Assembly: GCA_023935145.1 (NCBI GenBank) | Contig: CM043704.1 | Span: 98,388,873 to 98,452,872 of the forward strand | From: Bretschneidera sinensis | Lineage: Eukaryota; Streptophyta; Magnoliopsida; Brassicales; Akaniaceae | DNA: 64,000 nt | Direction: 5' to 3' | In this document: piece by piece, positions 1-12,730 of the stretch | How the letters are laid out: the number at the start of each line of letters is the position of its first letter | How positions within the stretch are numbered: the first letter of the stretch is position 1 | The notes under the pieces: model-generated | Seen by the model: only the letters and a program-made list of their open reading frames with translations | What the model was told of the DNA's origin: nothing | Database searches by the model: none | Program-made: the position numbers and the translations under genes

Positions 1-380
1 AAATCAATATTTTAAACTTAATATGATTCACCTTAAATGAATTGGATACATACTATAACAACAATCCACATGAAATCAAAACCCACAAAAGAAGGTATGT
101 GAGGGTTGGGCTGATCTGGTAAGGGCTAAGCTTGGCTCAAGTGCAAGCCCCATAAGCTATTAAGGAGTAGGGTTCTTATATTTTAACACCCACAAAATAA
201 GTTACTCCTAATAGATATTTTGAGCTGGGCTGATATGGTTTGGATTCAGCTGGGCTCAAGTGCAAGATACAGAAGTTAGTAAGAGGAGTAAGGTTTTTGA
301 AACCCTCGTTTCCACTTCCTCCTACGTTCTCAGTACAAATACCACACAGGACATAGAGAACTTCTCTCTGGTGCTCCAAA
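1..380. other. Upstream flank of the L18a pseudogene
   Basis: No gene is recognisable here. A short imperfect direct duplication is visible: a phrase around 107-160 (goctgatctggt-like, then ctcaagtgcaag) recurs around 227-270. The segment ends at the old start codon of the ribosomal protein pseudogene, so it probably held that gene's promoter and 5' UTR. I see no clear TATA box. Confidence 0.4.
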
Positions 381-939
381 ATGGTGACTTTCAGGGTGAG
401 TTCTGTTAACTTAAAACATTGTCTTTGCTCTATTTTATCGCTGTTTTCAAAAAGCATAGTTTTGTTTCCTGAAAACACTGTTCTGTAGAGATTTTGTTAT
501 AATTTCTAATGGGTTTTGTTGTTTTCTTTTTTCCTGTTGGGTGGAAACAAAAACAAACAGTTTCATCAGTACCAGGTTGTGGGGAGAGGTATCCTATCAG
601 AGACAGAAGAGCATCCCAAGATCTACCGAATGAAGCTTTGAGCCACCAACGAGGTCCGCGCCAAGTCCAAGTTCTGGTATGTAGTAGCGTCTACTCCCTC
701 TGTTTGGTTGCTGAGATTATGTTGGAAAATAAAAAGCAATTTGTACTTTGAGATTCAGTATTTAATTAAATTGAAAAGTTGTGAATACATTTGCTCTGAG
801 CGGATGGATGTGTTATTCTAAAAAATTTAGTTGATGACTTTAGAAAATATTCATCCTTGTTAAATGGAGTATATTTTTTTTGCAACATACATAATATTTG
901 CAACGTTCTATCAGCACATTGTTGGCACATTTCCGCTTG

Positions 940-1490
940 AGGCAATCATCATCTCGGTGCCCGCGAGGGAAAATCAAGAGATGATTCACAGTTTCTTGCA
1001 TCTTCTCCTCATTTTTTTTCTCTGAACCAGAAGAAGCAGCAGCAACATAGGTTGTTGGACATCTCTGGATAGTGACAGGCCAGCCCTTGAGAGACTCAAT
1101 CAAGTCGGATACAATAGTGAAAGAAGAAGAGTTGATTTGATGATGATCATCAGAGACAGTAGAGGTTGAAGAAGCAAACTTCATTGGCGGGTCTTGTAGA
1201 GGAGGCGTAATTCCCTTCAGCATCTCTCAAGATGGAACCTCATGTGACAGGCTGGACAGGAGTCAAACCCCTCTACAAGATCCATTGAAGTTTGTTTCTT
1301 CAACCTCTGCTATCTCTGATGATGATATCAAATCAGTTCTTCTTCTATCGCTATCGTCTCCACTATGAACTTGATCGAGTCTCTCACCTGTGTTGCTGCT
1401 TCTTCTTCTGGTCTAGAGAAAGAAGATCAGGAGAAGATGAAAGAAGCTGTGAATCAACTATTTTCGCTTGCGGGCACCCAGATGATATTC
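940..1490. repeat. Fold-back (inverted) duplication of an unidentified gene fragment
   Basis: The left arm (about 940-1202, reading on the minus strand) and the right arm (about 1270-1490, reading on the plus strand) are two diverged copies of one coding-like fragment with about 67 bases between them. Shared landmarks are cctctacaaga at the inner ends, a Ser-rich stretch (SSTSTVSDD / SSTSAISDD), a Glu/Lys-rich stretch (EKMQETVNHL / EKMKEAVNQL) and gcgggcacc near the outer ends. The left arm has about 40 extra bases in the middle. Both copies contain stops or frame breaks. I do not recognise the parent gene. A transcript would fold into a long imperfect hairpin. Confidence 0.75.
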
Positions 1491-2439
1491 GTATAGCAGC
1501 CAAACAGGTGTAAATTTAATTCCAAGGTACTCATTGAACCTAAAGTCCTTCCTTGATTTCTGATTGATTTGTTTTTAAATTTTGGGATTATTAACTTGGG
1601 GGCTCTTTATTTTTTCGTTTTTGGATCTATTCAGGTACTTCTCGAGGAAGCTGAAGAAAGTAAATAAGAGCAATGGACAGGTTCTGGCTATCAATGAGGT
1701 ATCTATCTTGCATGTTTGCAAGTTTTAGTTAACTACTACAATAAATTCCGAGTTCTAAGCTAATTGTCTAGACATTGATGTATGATCACACCACGCAAGA
1801 CCTACCCTCTAAGCATTTGAACTACATTTTTTGTTCATTTCAATGTGTGCATGTATGTTTGTTTGATGAAAGGGCCATTGCCTTTACATGGGTTTGGAAT
1901 GGATATTTGATCAATACCCTTTAAATAATTTTTTTGTATTTCTTAGAAGTTCTAGCGTGCATTATGTAACACACCCTTGAATTGTGTGTTAGTGGAGAGA
2001 AGTAGACAGCAGAGTGTAAATGTGTGTTTTGTAGTGAGTTTTGGCTGTCTTGAGTGTTTGTGGGAGCATTATTTTAGAAAGATGATCTGGGTGCTAGTTT
2101 TTAAGTCTTAAGTGAGTTTAGTGCTTGGTTCATCAGTTGCTGCAAGATCTAAAGAGGTTTGAATCACTTCTTCGAGAATGAGGGTTTGGATTGCTCTTTT
2201 GAGACCGAGGTGTACGAAGTATGTTTTACATGCTGAGTTACTAGGTGTACAACAGTGGTAAGTGATAGTGTTTTTTTCCCAACTTTTAAGAAGAGTAATT
2301 ATCCTTGGAAAAAGTGATTGGAAGTGTAAGATATTATTGCAACGAGTATCTCTTCCTAGGAATGTGTTAAAAAGTCACGTAATGTGGGTCTTGTATTCAA
2401 TTTCCCACTGAGTGCGAATAACTATCTAAGACCAAGCTT

Positions 2440-2550
2440 CTGGAATTTATTTTGAGTTTTACTTGGTACATGTGGACTGGGCGGTTTGCATGTACTCTTG
2501 GGGATTAGTCGAGCCAAAGCTCTGGATACCTTCGTCATCCAAAAAAAAGA
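2440..2550 (+). mobile_element. Possible 3' end of a SINE/LINE-type retroposon
   Basis: The segment runs through ggggattagtcgagccaaag, a tctggatacc box and a run of eight A residues near 2541-2549. This resembles the 3' ends of many plant SINEs and LINEs, which read like ttagtcga, then ggacacc, then an A tail. I could not find a 5' end with Pol III boxes or a target-site duplication, so the extent and class are uncertain. Confidence 0.3.
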
Positions 2551-3424
2551 TATGCTAAAAAGATAAAAACTCTTATTTATAAAAAGAAAGAAGAATAAAA
2601 ATTCTAATGTTGGATAGAGTAATTATTTATAGCATTATACGCATGAAAATATTATAAACGTGCAATTCTTGGGAGAATGAATGTTAATCATAGCAGAATT
2701 TACTAATTTTTTTAAACAGCCTTACTGGCTTGGTCGGTTGAATTAGGTTACTTGAGAACCAACCTAAGTAATGGTTCAAGTGACCTAATGAATCTTAACT
2801 TGCTTTCACATTCATGAAAAGAAAAGGATAAAACTTAATTTTTCTAAAACCAGTTAGTTATCGAACTTAAAACTTCTTTCCATTTCTTGGTGCCCTACAA
2901 AGTTACCGGGGCTTAAAATTTTAAGCTACGTTGTCAACCCAAAAAGCAAAATAAAATTTATACTAAGAAAGCTATCTATAATTGGCCTTTAAACATATTT
3001 GAAATGTGTTGAAGCCTTGAAGGCATGATGACTCAATTCATAGAAGAGGTCATTCCTTGTCCCTTTTCTCTATGGATTGAATCTCGAGAAATATCACATC
3101 ATTAACAAATGAAGGCCAGATATTCACACCCTAGAGTGTTAAAATTCAAAATTGATCTATATTTCTTGACTCATGATTCTTATTTTCTTTAAAATGATAC
3201 AAAGGGTAGTAGGTGGTAAGATAATGTAATGATGCTTTGATATTAGATGTTTTGTATTAATTTTTTAATCTATAGGAACTGGAAAGGAATTGGATTTTAT
3301 GATGTTCTGTTGCATGATGGAGTTTTCTAAATGAATTATTTTGGTGTACAGTAAGTATAGTGAGGCTTTGTGTTGTTATTTTGAAGAACTTGACACCTTG
3401 TGATATATAATCATATGATTTTAG

Positions 3425-3547
<123 letters not shown>

Positions 3548-3752
3548 TAGATGTACACTGAGATGGCATCTCGTCATAGGTTAGGTTCCATGCATCCAAA
3601 TCAAAGACAGCTACTATCCCAGCAAGAGGGAGAGCACCAAGCAGTTCTACAACTCCAAAATCAAGTTTCCGTTGGTGTTCAAGAAGGTTAGGCTCCCTAT
3701 TAGGAAGCTTAAATCAACCTACAAGGCATCCAGACCCAACTTGTTTATGTAA

Positions 3753-5179
3753 TTTGTTTCGTTGCGATTTTTCTTTTTGGTCATCTGAAAGTCTTTTAGT
3801 TTGACTAGTTATTTTAGCCGGCGTAAGAGATAGGGATGAGGATCAATTCCCACCATATTTTTTCCAATTCTTGCAAGTATTGAAGATTTGTGCTTTGATA
3901 AGTAGAACATGGATTGATGAACTTGGTGGATTTATATATGTTTAAATGAAACCAATGACGTCTGATATTTGTGTTCCAGTTTTCCTTGTTATAGAAAATG
4001 CATCTAAGAAAGGTGCTTGTGGGGAGAAATACTTGCCAGCACCCTGTGTAATTACTGTTCACTTACGTTGGGTGCATCAAAGCCGTTTATTTTCTGAATC
4101 CTGTTCACTTGGATGGCTGTGATGCACCCGGTCCAAGTGAACCACTGGGTGAATGCAAGTAGTTTTGGCTTGTGGGATCGAGAATTTGAGGTGGTGGACC
4201 CAAATTTTGAACTATGATAACTTTCTATTTTTTTGTGTGGCTAAGATCAAGTGTTTTTGGGGCATCATCTTACAAAAACATTCACATTATGTACTGTGAT
4301 AATTACTATTAAAATTTTTGGGGTGCTTTTAAAAATGTTTAGTGTCCCACAATCTTTTTGTTTTTCTTTTACCCAGGTAAGATATCAATCAGCGCATATC
4401 AGCTTATAGCATCTAAGTTGATAATAAAATAAAAAAAAATTGTTTAGTTCGGGTCTATAAAGATGAAAAGAAAAAACATATTTTTCTTTTTTCTTATGCT
4501 ATTCAATGATGAGATGAACCTTTATACTATGTATATTTCATAGACATGTGGTAAAGCAAATTACGCTGCACTAATTTCAAGTTTGTTGAAATGACATTAA
4601 CATACTAAACATTTGTTAAAACTAACGATTCATCTCAAAATACTAATTTTTACAATCAAACAACCCAAAATGATTTTCTTTGAAGGATCAAAATTTTAAT
4701 TAGATATTACTTTTCATATGATTAAAATATGTATAGGTATTATAAATGTTATTTTTTCAAAAATAGAAATATTAGAGATGAAACATATTTAATAAGAAAT
4801 TTTTTAGGGTTTTAAATAAAAATAAAAAATAAAATTTTCTATTTTAAAAATTAAAATGATATTGTGTGTTTTATTTTTTTAGAAAAATATGAATCCAAAT
4901 AGCTTAAAAATTTCTTTTATAAACTATTTTGTAAATAATTGATAAGTAGATTTGTTAAACTTATCATAATTACTTGAAAATATTTTAAAACTAAAGATAT
5001 TTTGATAATTATAAAAATAATATCTAATTAAAATTTTATTTTTTTTAAAAAAATTATTTTAAAACTAATTAACAATAAAAAATTAATATTTTAAAATAAT
5101 TCATCAGTTTTAAAAATATTTGAAATCTTAATACATAAAGCTTTGACCCGAAGAGAAAAAGAGGGTTGGTAACAAAGAG
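3753..5179. other. Intergenic, AT-rich, no gene seen
   Basis: This segment lies between the L18a pseudogene and the hydrolase gene. The part from about 4560 to 5130 is extremely AT-rich, with many A and T runs. No open frame of convincing composition, RNA gene or terminal repeat was recognised. Confidence 0.5.
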
Positions 5180-5636
5180 CGGGTTGGTGAGATGAGAGGC
5201 CTGTATCCTCTCTCTCTCTCCATGCAGGCTACCCAGTTACCTACCAAACCACAACCACCATTTTAGCAACTGGCCAAACTTCATTTCATTTTCCCTCATA
5301 AATTCTCCAAAAGAAACTACTGCCTCACCACAAACTTGATTGCTCTTTGTAAGTTTCACTCTCTTTTCAGTCTGTTCGTATAGGGATCAATTTTCTTCTA
5401 ATTTATGCTTCTGGGTATTGTATTTTTCATTTTTAAAGGCTACTAAAATTTACAACGGTAATTCTTCTGGTTCTGTTTTTGGATAGCATGGCATTTTCTA
5501 ATTTGGTTTTTAAAGGATTTATATCTTCCAGAAATTCACTTTTGTTTTTGCTCTATTGTTTGCATTCTAATGATTCCTAGTTGTTTACTTGTGAAGCCTT
5601 TGGGTTTTGAGTAAACTAATTAAACAGTGATTGCAC
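5180..5636 (+). promoter_or_regulatory. 5' UTR and probable 5'-UTR intron of the hydrolase gene
   Basis: A (TC)n tract at about 5207-5221 is followed by a C-rich stretch typical of plant leaders and by a good donor-like sequence (ctttgtaagttt, near 5346). The next part is T-rich like an intron, and the start codon at 5637 follows. A UTR intron of roughly 280 bases is therefore likely, but neither the transcription start nor the acceptor can be fixed from sequence alone. Confidence 0.4.
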
Positions 5637-8600
5637 ATGGCGCTTGAAGTTCAAAACCCAAAAGAACAGGTATTCACCATATTCTACTGGTTATTTTTGT
5701 AATTCTCTCTCTCTCTTTTCCCGCTGTTTCTGTTGTGAGCTTTCATATAATTATATGCGTCTAAATTACTGAATTGGGAATTATCGAAATCAAATTTTAA
5801 TTTAGGTTGTTCTTGGAGAAGAAATAGACCGTGTGAGATTGATAACCCTGAATCGGCCTCGTCAATTGAATGTCATCTCATCAAAAGTGGTATGCTGAAT
5901 TAGTTCTACTCCAATTGTATCTGTGCTTCGGGTTAGTCTTGTGAAAATATTTTATATGAAGATGTTGTTTCCTTCTATTTCAATCAGGTTTCCCTGCTAG
6001 CAGAATACTTGGAAAAATGGGAGAAAGACGACAAAGCAGAGCTTATATTAATCAAGGTTAGTTGTAATGCTTACTAAAAATTTCAAACTAGATAGCAAAG
6101 TTAATCTTGGTTTATCTTTTACTGTGATGAAATATCTCTTGCTTACACCTGGTTATATGGTTAACTCAATTTTAGACCTCATGTCCCCATGTATTGCTTT
6201 CGTCTATGCAGGGAGCTGGCCGAGCTTTTTCTGCTGGTGGGGATCTAAAGATGTTCTATGATGGCAGGAAATCAAGTAAATGCAATTAAGCTGAATCTTT
6301 TTTTTCCCTTTCATTACTTTGTGAACTTTGATTCTTTGTAGGACAGAATTTTGCACTGCCTTTGTAAATAGAAAGCAAATTTACTTACAATTTTTCTTTT
6401 GGCAGAGGATTCCTGCCTTGAAGTGGTCTATAGAATGTATTGGCTTTGCTATCATATTCATACCTACAAGAAAACCCAGGTACATTTTGGAACTGTTGAT
6501 CTGAGCCATTGCCCTGAACTTTTCCAATGGGATCAATGTGTTCAATTTCCTCCCCTCAAATAAAATATGCATTATGGTAGACATTTCCAAGCCAATTGTT
6601 AGTGTAATTGACAGGTTGCTCTTGTGCACGGAATTTCAATGGGAGGAGGTGCATCTTTGATGGTCCCAATGAAGTTCTCAGTTGTCACAGAAAAAACTGT
6701 GGGTATTTTGTTACTGTTCAAATATTCCTTGGAATAAATGAATGATATTAATCCTTTTGGTTTTACAGGCTTGATATCTTATTTGATACTTGCATACCAA
6801 TTTTTAAATTTTTTATGATGTTTTAAATTAGGTTTTTGCAACCCCAGAAGCAAGTATTGGGTTTCATACTGATTGTAGTTTCTCATACATCCATTCCCAT
6901 CTCCCTGGCCGATTAGGTAAGTAAGCATAAACCTAGCAAAAGTGGATTGACATAAATAAAGTGGAATTTGATATATTGTAAATTTAAATCGTCCTGATTT
7001 CCTTATGAAAAAATGTGCACTATGTGCACAAAGGAAAGAAGGAAAACGGATACAAGGAAGGAACATTTTTCTTATTTACTTATTGGCATTCAATTTATAT
7101 GATGTGGGTAAATCTGCAGGGGAATTCTTGGCCTTAACTGGGGCAAGGTTGAATGGTAAGGAATTGGTTGCAGCTGGCCTGGCAACCCATTTTGTCCCCT
7201 CTGAGGTGAGTTTGAATTCATTCGATTATAGCCCCATCCAGAACATCGTCCTGGAATCACGGGGTAATGATGTTTATTGATTGGATGTGCTCATGTAATT
7301 TATATATGGTAAGGTGATAACATGAGTTGCTTTTTGGATGAATGTGGACATTTTTGGCCAATCATTTTTGGATGCTACTAATATAGGTGAAATCAAGATA
7401 TGTTACAAAAAAAATTAATTTGATAATTTGTATTGATGCCTCAACTTAGTGAATCACATCGATTAAACGTGGGAAAATTGCTCTGCTTGAAGGGAAAACC
7501 AACCTATAATATAGTTTTAAAGCCTGAAACATATCTTTTCTCAGAGGCTTGGATCCCAAGGAGGTAATACTGATATGCATTTTGGCTGTAGTCTATGTTG
7601 TGTAGCGCAGAGTTAGAATTTAGAAAGCTATCTAGTATTGTTTATTGTAGGGTTATGATTAGAATAATTTTCTTTTTCTTTTTTTTTTTTTATATAACTA
7701 TGATGGTAAATGAAAGGATTTAGGTTTTGCAAAAACTTTAAATCTTTGAAGGTTAAAGGAAGCTGAACTTTAAGAATACAGGTTGCTGAAACATTCAGGG
7801 CAGCAATAAAATAAGAATGGAGAAAAAAAACGTAAAACCTAAGCTTAGATGATGTGAATGAAAATAGTTACGGTTATGGCTGTTTAGTCAATCCGTTATG
7901 CTTCGTTGTCAGACATCTAGCAGTTTATTGGGAGATCACTGATTCATTTTTAGATATTAATATTTTGTTTCTAAATAAAAAATGAGATAGAAGTTTGAGA
8001 TAATAACATATGTCCTTTTCTGTATAACAGAAAATGTCTGAGCTAGAGAAGCGTCTGCTGAGCTTAAACTCTGGTGATGAAAATGCAGTCAAATCTGCAA
8101 TTGAAGAATTCTCTGTGGAAGTTCAGCTAGATGAAGAAAGTATCATAAACAAGTAATAATTCTGAACTAGTGAAGCAGGAAGTTCTCTCTCTCCTTGCGC
8201 ACGCTTATGCGCGTTTGCATTTGTGTGTGGCTAAATAGTATTGAATTATGGTTGCTATTCCCAATTAGGTCCCAACTTTTTCGTTGGAGGTAAGCATAGG
8301 GATACTGATGGTAGTAACTAAGCTTTGGTGACCTGCAGGCAGTCGATAATTGATGAGTGCTTTTCCAAGGATAGCATGATAGACATTATAAAATCACTTG
8401 TGAGTTTCCCCGCCTCTCTTTGTTCTTCCCTGTCCCCCCTTCTCCGTACCACAAACTTACTGTTGCATACATTTTATCTTTTTTCAACCATGGATTTACC
8501 TGTATGAAAATTTACTCCTCTTTTCAGGAAGCTGAAGCAAGCAAAGATGGAAATGGATGGATAGGTCCAGTGCTGAAGGGGCTAAAAAGATCATCTCCAA

Positions 8601-10610
8601 TAGGACTGAAAATAACACTAAGATCGGTAATAGTTTCTTTCTGCATCATCTGTTGCAGTTATACAGATTCAATGTCCATGGCTAATTCTTTTAAGAGGGA
8701 TGCTGGAAAAGAAATCATCTATTTATGTCAACTTTCACAATAACACTAGTTTATGGAATGCAAATTTTACATATTGTGACTTACCTCAAATCTGCTGAGG
8801 CTTCTGCTTCTAATTCTTCAAATTTATGGAGTCTTAAATCTACTACAATGTGGTATGCTGGCATGTTTCACCTGACCAGCCTGAGGGAGTTATTGTTTAC
8901 ATTTTAGACGTATAAATCATCTTTGTTTAAGGCATAAACTGATTCTATCTAAATTTATTGGGGAAATGAAAGAAGAAGGTTTATGTTGTACTTTGTTATT
9001 TAAACTTGTGATAGGGTGGCTATACATTTTCCTACATTTTCTGTTGATTTGGAGTGTGTAGTGGCTATACATTTACCAGTATCACGTGTTGTGTTGCTGG
9101 CATAAAAATATGAGGAGCTGTACAGCTATTGTCTTACCTTTTTTACTTCTTCCTTTTATACTTTCTTGAAACTATAACATCTTGTTTGCAACTCATATTG
9201 ATGGTTTGTCTTTACTTTCATGTGTTTGTGACCACAGAAACCTATGAACTTTCATTGATAAGTTGCCTCGCCAGACTTAGATGTTACCTACCTGTTATAA
9301 TTTCAAAGGAAAAAGGTTCTGCTGCAGACAAACTAAACCAGACAACAATTTTTAAGACATAGGGAAACGGGTGGCTTTCATTTATTTATTTTTTCCTTTT
9401 AGGTTTACCTTTCCCACCTTGTTTTTTAGGGTTCTTTCTTTTGTAGTTTGTTTTTGTATAATTTGGTTTGGTTCTCTTTTAGTTATTGTAGAGGGTTCTT
9501 TTGATGTCTATTAACTATTAATAATTAATTAGGTGACGTGTCTAGTTAAAAAGTAATGCCTACATCTTCTTGCCTCATTAACTAGACAAACTCTCTATTT
9601 CTGGTGCATTATTCTTCTACAAGACACATCACCTGGTTAGTTAATTATCAAAAGAACCCTTTACATTTATCTATATATCCTAAAAGCTCTTAGGGCTCAT
9701 GACAGAACATATGTGCTCCATCTCAACTGCGATTTCTTGCATTTTATCATTTTATGACGATGCATATGAAGTGTCCCTAGCACTTGTGTTTTATTCCATG
9801 CAGATGATGACTCAAGTCATTTTAATCTTTCCAGATTCGTGAAGGTAGGAAGCAAACACTGCACGAATGTCTGAAGACAGAATTTAGGCTCACAATGAAC
9901 ATACTACGAGCCACAGTATCTCCAGATGTTTATGAGGTAATCGCTAGAGCTGCATACTGACAGATACTCAAGAAGAAACTTCAATTTGAAAACAAAAAAT
10001 TGCTTCTCATCTCTGAAGTGAATTTTCTTATCTTTCATTGCAGGGCATTAGAGCTCTAACTATTGATAAGGACAATAGTCCAAAGGTACGTACACGTGTC
10101 TGTGTGTGTGTGTGTACATGCGTGAATGTGTGCCTTTCAAATTTTGTTAGGTTTGGTGGATACAAATTAAGCCCGAGTATTGATGGAAACAGAAAAAAAT
10201 TACCTGAGGGAAATTTTCCTTTACTATAGTTTAGATATTTCTCTCCTCCTGTTATATACCAAGGGAATTTTTTTCTTCAATATATTATTTTAATTTCTCT
10301 CTGTTTTGGTCTATCATAATTGTACAACTATTGCAGTGGGATCCACCAACTCTGGACAAAGTGTTGGATGAGAAGGTCGACCTGGTATTTCAGCCCTTCA
10401 AAGAGGATTTGGAACTCCAGGTTCCAGATAAAGAAGAGTGCAGGTTTGTGAGGCTTTGTAGTTTAAATTCAGCAGCCACCTTAAATTTTTTTTTTAATAT
10501 TATAAGAGACGCCCAGTAAACGATTTATTAATTTTAAACAAAATTCAAATTACAGGTGGGATGGTAAATATGAGACTTCAGCCTATGCAACTTTAAAGGT
10601 GACAGACTAA
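5637..10610 (+). CDS. 3-hydroxyisobutyryl-CoA hydrolase-like protein (crotonase superfamily), 15 exons
   Basis: Exons: 5637-5669, 5806-5889, 5988-6056, 6212-6275, 6406-6479, 6615-6698, 6832-6916, 7120-7205, 8031-8152, 8339-8399, 8528-8626, 9835-9936, 10044-10085, 10337-10443 and 10556-10610. All borders are GT/AG and all phases join, giving 389 aa with no stop. The family hydrolyses 3-hydroxyisobutyryl-CoA or related short acyl-CoAs in valine breakdown and beta-oxidation. The crotonase core is visible: LITLNRP near residue 20, the oxyanion loops GRAFSAGGDLK (about 65-75) and HGISMGGGA (about 113-121), and TPEASIGFHTD (140-150), whose Glu142 and Asp150 match the family's catalytic positions. 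The motif HTDCSFSYIHS places it with the Arabidopsis HIBYL-CoA hydrolase-like protein 5 type (At1g06550) and not CHY1. Neither an obvious transit peptide nor a clear C-terminal peroxisomal signal is seen (it ends KVTD). The start is the first ATG of exon 1, in register with the family N-terminus. Confidence 0.95.
9487..9665. mobile_element. MITE with terminal inverted repeats, inside hydrolase intron 11
   Basis: The left end TGTAGAGGGTTCTTTTGAT and the reverse complement of the right end, TGTAAAGGGTTCTTTTGAT, match at all but one position. The similarity continues inward through a GGTGAcGTGTC block. Total length is about 179 bases with no coding capacity. A short TTAT-like direct repeat flanks it (ttat before, tttat after), but the target-site duplication is too weak to assign a superfamily. 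It sits within the 1.2-kb intron 11 and leaves the splice sites untouched. Confidence 0.7.
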
Positions 10611-12730
10611 GCAAATGTAGCTTGTCTGCTAATGCTTATTAATATTCTCTGTGCTGTAATGTTTCTGCTATTCTTATTATTATGAGACTTCAGCCTATGC
10701 AACTCTAGAGTGCAGGTCTAATGGTTTTTTTCCCCTTGAGGGTGAATAAGCCAATCTTTGTAATAATTTAATTAACTTGAAGGATATATCTCATCGGAAA
10801 AAAAAGAAACTTCTAAGTATATTTCGTTGTTACACGACTAAACATGTGTGCTTAGGTTAATTATCATTCATAGCCTTCAGATTTAATACCATATTAAGGT
10901 ATCATGTTTTCAATGTCCTGATGAAAAGACAGATCAACACATTTGATTTTTAGCCAAAATTAGTGCATTCAGATACATGCACCCTAAAGGAGACAACCAA
11001 CCAAGATACTTTTATTGTTGATATCTCAAATGAATTCGTTCTCAAGTAATATGTAAGTTGTACTGTACCCTTTGTGATTTACTGGCAAGCTAGAAGCCTA
11101 GTTAGAATGCAAGGTTTCCAGTCACAGATATTTACCAGAAATTAATGCGCGAGAATCTATTGTAATACAGTACTTTGCTAATGGACAAGAGAGGCTTTTA
11201 AATTTGTTTTTAAAAAATGGGTTTCTGTCTTTCTGATTCTAGTCTTAAGCCAATACATATTTCTGCAGACAAAACAAATTTGTTCATGACAAAATACAAC
11301 ATATCTAGTTAATCAACAAACAAAAGAATGCTGGCAGTTAGATTAATTCCCTTACAACCTCAATGCAATAGAAATTTTCACTTGGCTAATTGTTCTATGA
11401 CTCTGGAATTTTAATGTCACAAATCAGCTACAGGATGCACAATCTCTTATCACATGAACTCGAACTTAAGGATATTATTGATTAGGAGGTTTTAAGATGA
11501 TCCTCACAGTTGGTCTTGACTGATTTATTCTTGTTGGGACAAACAACTTTTATGAAGTCTTTGATCAACCCCAACATTTCTTTTTAATTGAAGTAGAAAT
11601 TAGAGTGATATGCTTACATAGATAGTAGGATTCCAATTATGTGTCAATTTTTGGAAAACCAAATGACTCCATATACAAGGACATCGTATTTTATACATGT
11701 CATGTGATGCATGTATATCCTTAAGATAAATTTAATACTACTACTATTTAATTTATTAAACTCATTTTAAAAAAAAATGATTAAACTAAGAGTTTTACCA
11801 TGATGACGTGTCCTTCTGATCATGGTAATCTCAACTTCTTTAACTTGAGTTATTGCAGTAATTATAAACGCGACAGTATCAATTCACATAATTAAGTGTT
11901 CTTCATATTATTAAAACATTGCAAAATTGAAATGCATAATCGAATCTAGAACATGCTCCACAAAATGGAGTTATGAACGCTGAGCTAAGTCCATGATCAT
12001 TTTTGTCTAATTAGCATGTATCTAAACCACATATAATATAAGCTTGCATATATCTGCATAGTTTAACATACCAATTGTTGCAGTTCCTTTAAACATGCAT
12101 TTTTTTTTTCTAAACAAATTGGTCAATATACTGCAATAAGGTTTCCATTTAAGCTTATTTTTGAGCAATATTGTTAAAGATCCTCATGGTCTAAATCATC
12201 AATATTTATCATTGAAAGCTGAAATTTGACATGTAAAACTATAATTGTAAAAAAATGAGAAGGCCTCAGATTAGAATTGAATAATACCACATTTCAAATC
12301 TTTGTGTCTCAATAAATAACATACTTCAATATGCATATATATTACCTAACAAACAGAACATCAAGAAAACTCTTCAATGTATATAGACAAGCAATCTTCT
12401 AAACCAATGGTTATGATTCAATCTTAGATTTTGGCATTCATGCTATAAGCTGTCAATTATGCAAAAAACCAAATAAAAACTCCACCAACTTACCAAATTA
12501 AATTGTCTCAATGACATTGCAACTTTATGTACCAATCCTCATATTTCATCATACCTTGTATTAACAACATTACTATAAATGGCATTGATTTGAGCACTCA
12601 TCTTTGTAATAAAATTTTCAATAATTTTGGTTTCTCAAACTCTATGTAAAGCAAAGGCTTTTTGGGGCAAAAAGACACATAAATCTTTCAATTCCAATCT
12701 ATTTTTTTTCTTCTAATCTTTTGCTTAGCC
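10611..12730. other. Hydrolase 3' flank and 5' flank of MADS unit 1
   Basis: A 24-base exact copy of part of the last hydrolase exon lies at 10681-10704. From about 11070 the sequence matches the 5' flank of the second MADS unit (about 17514 onward): a shared gtgattt-ctggcaagctag block, then aggatattattgattagga near 11468 and 17756, then a block near 12440-12600 conserved upstream of every MADS copy. A TATA-like box is degraded to ctatgtaaag near 12641. No independent gene is recognised. Confidence 0.6.
10681..10704 (+). repeat. 24-base direct duplication of the last hydrolase exon
   Basis: Bases 10681-10704 repeat 10569-10592 exactly (tatgagacttcagcctatgc and four more bases), 112 bases downstream. 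The copy lies in the 3' UTR or downstream flank, after the TAA at 10608-10610. It looks like a small local duplication. It has no acceptor-like context strong enough to call it an alternative exon. Confidence 0.8.

Noticed and set aside
7005..7280. ORF reading MKKCALCAQRKEGKR
   Set aside because: It starts inside intron 7 and only its second half overlaps hydrolase exon 8. It is a by-product of the exon frame.
10090..10130. (TG)n tract in hydrolase intron 13
   Set aside because: A short simple repeat just after the donor site. It is common in plant introns and not remarkable.
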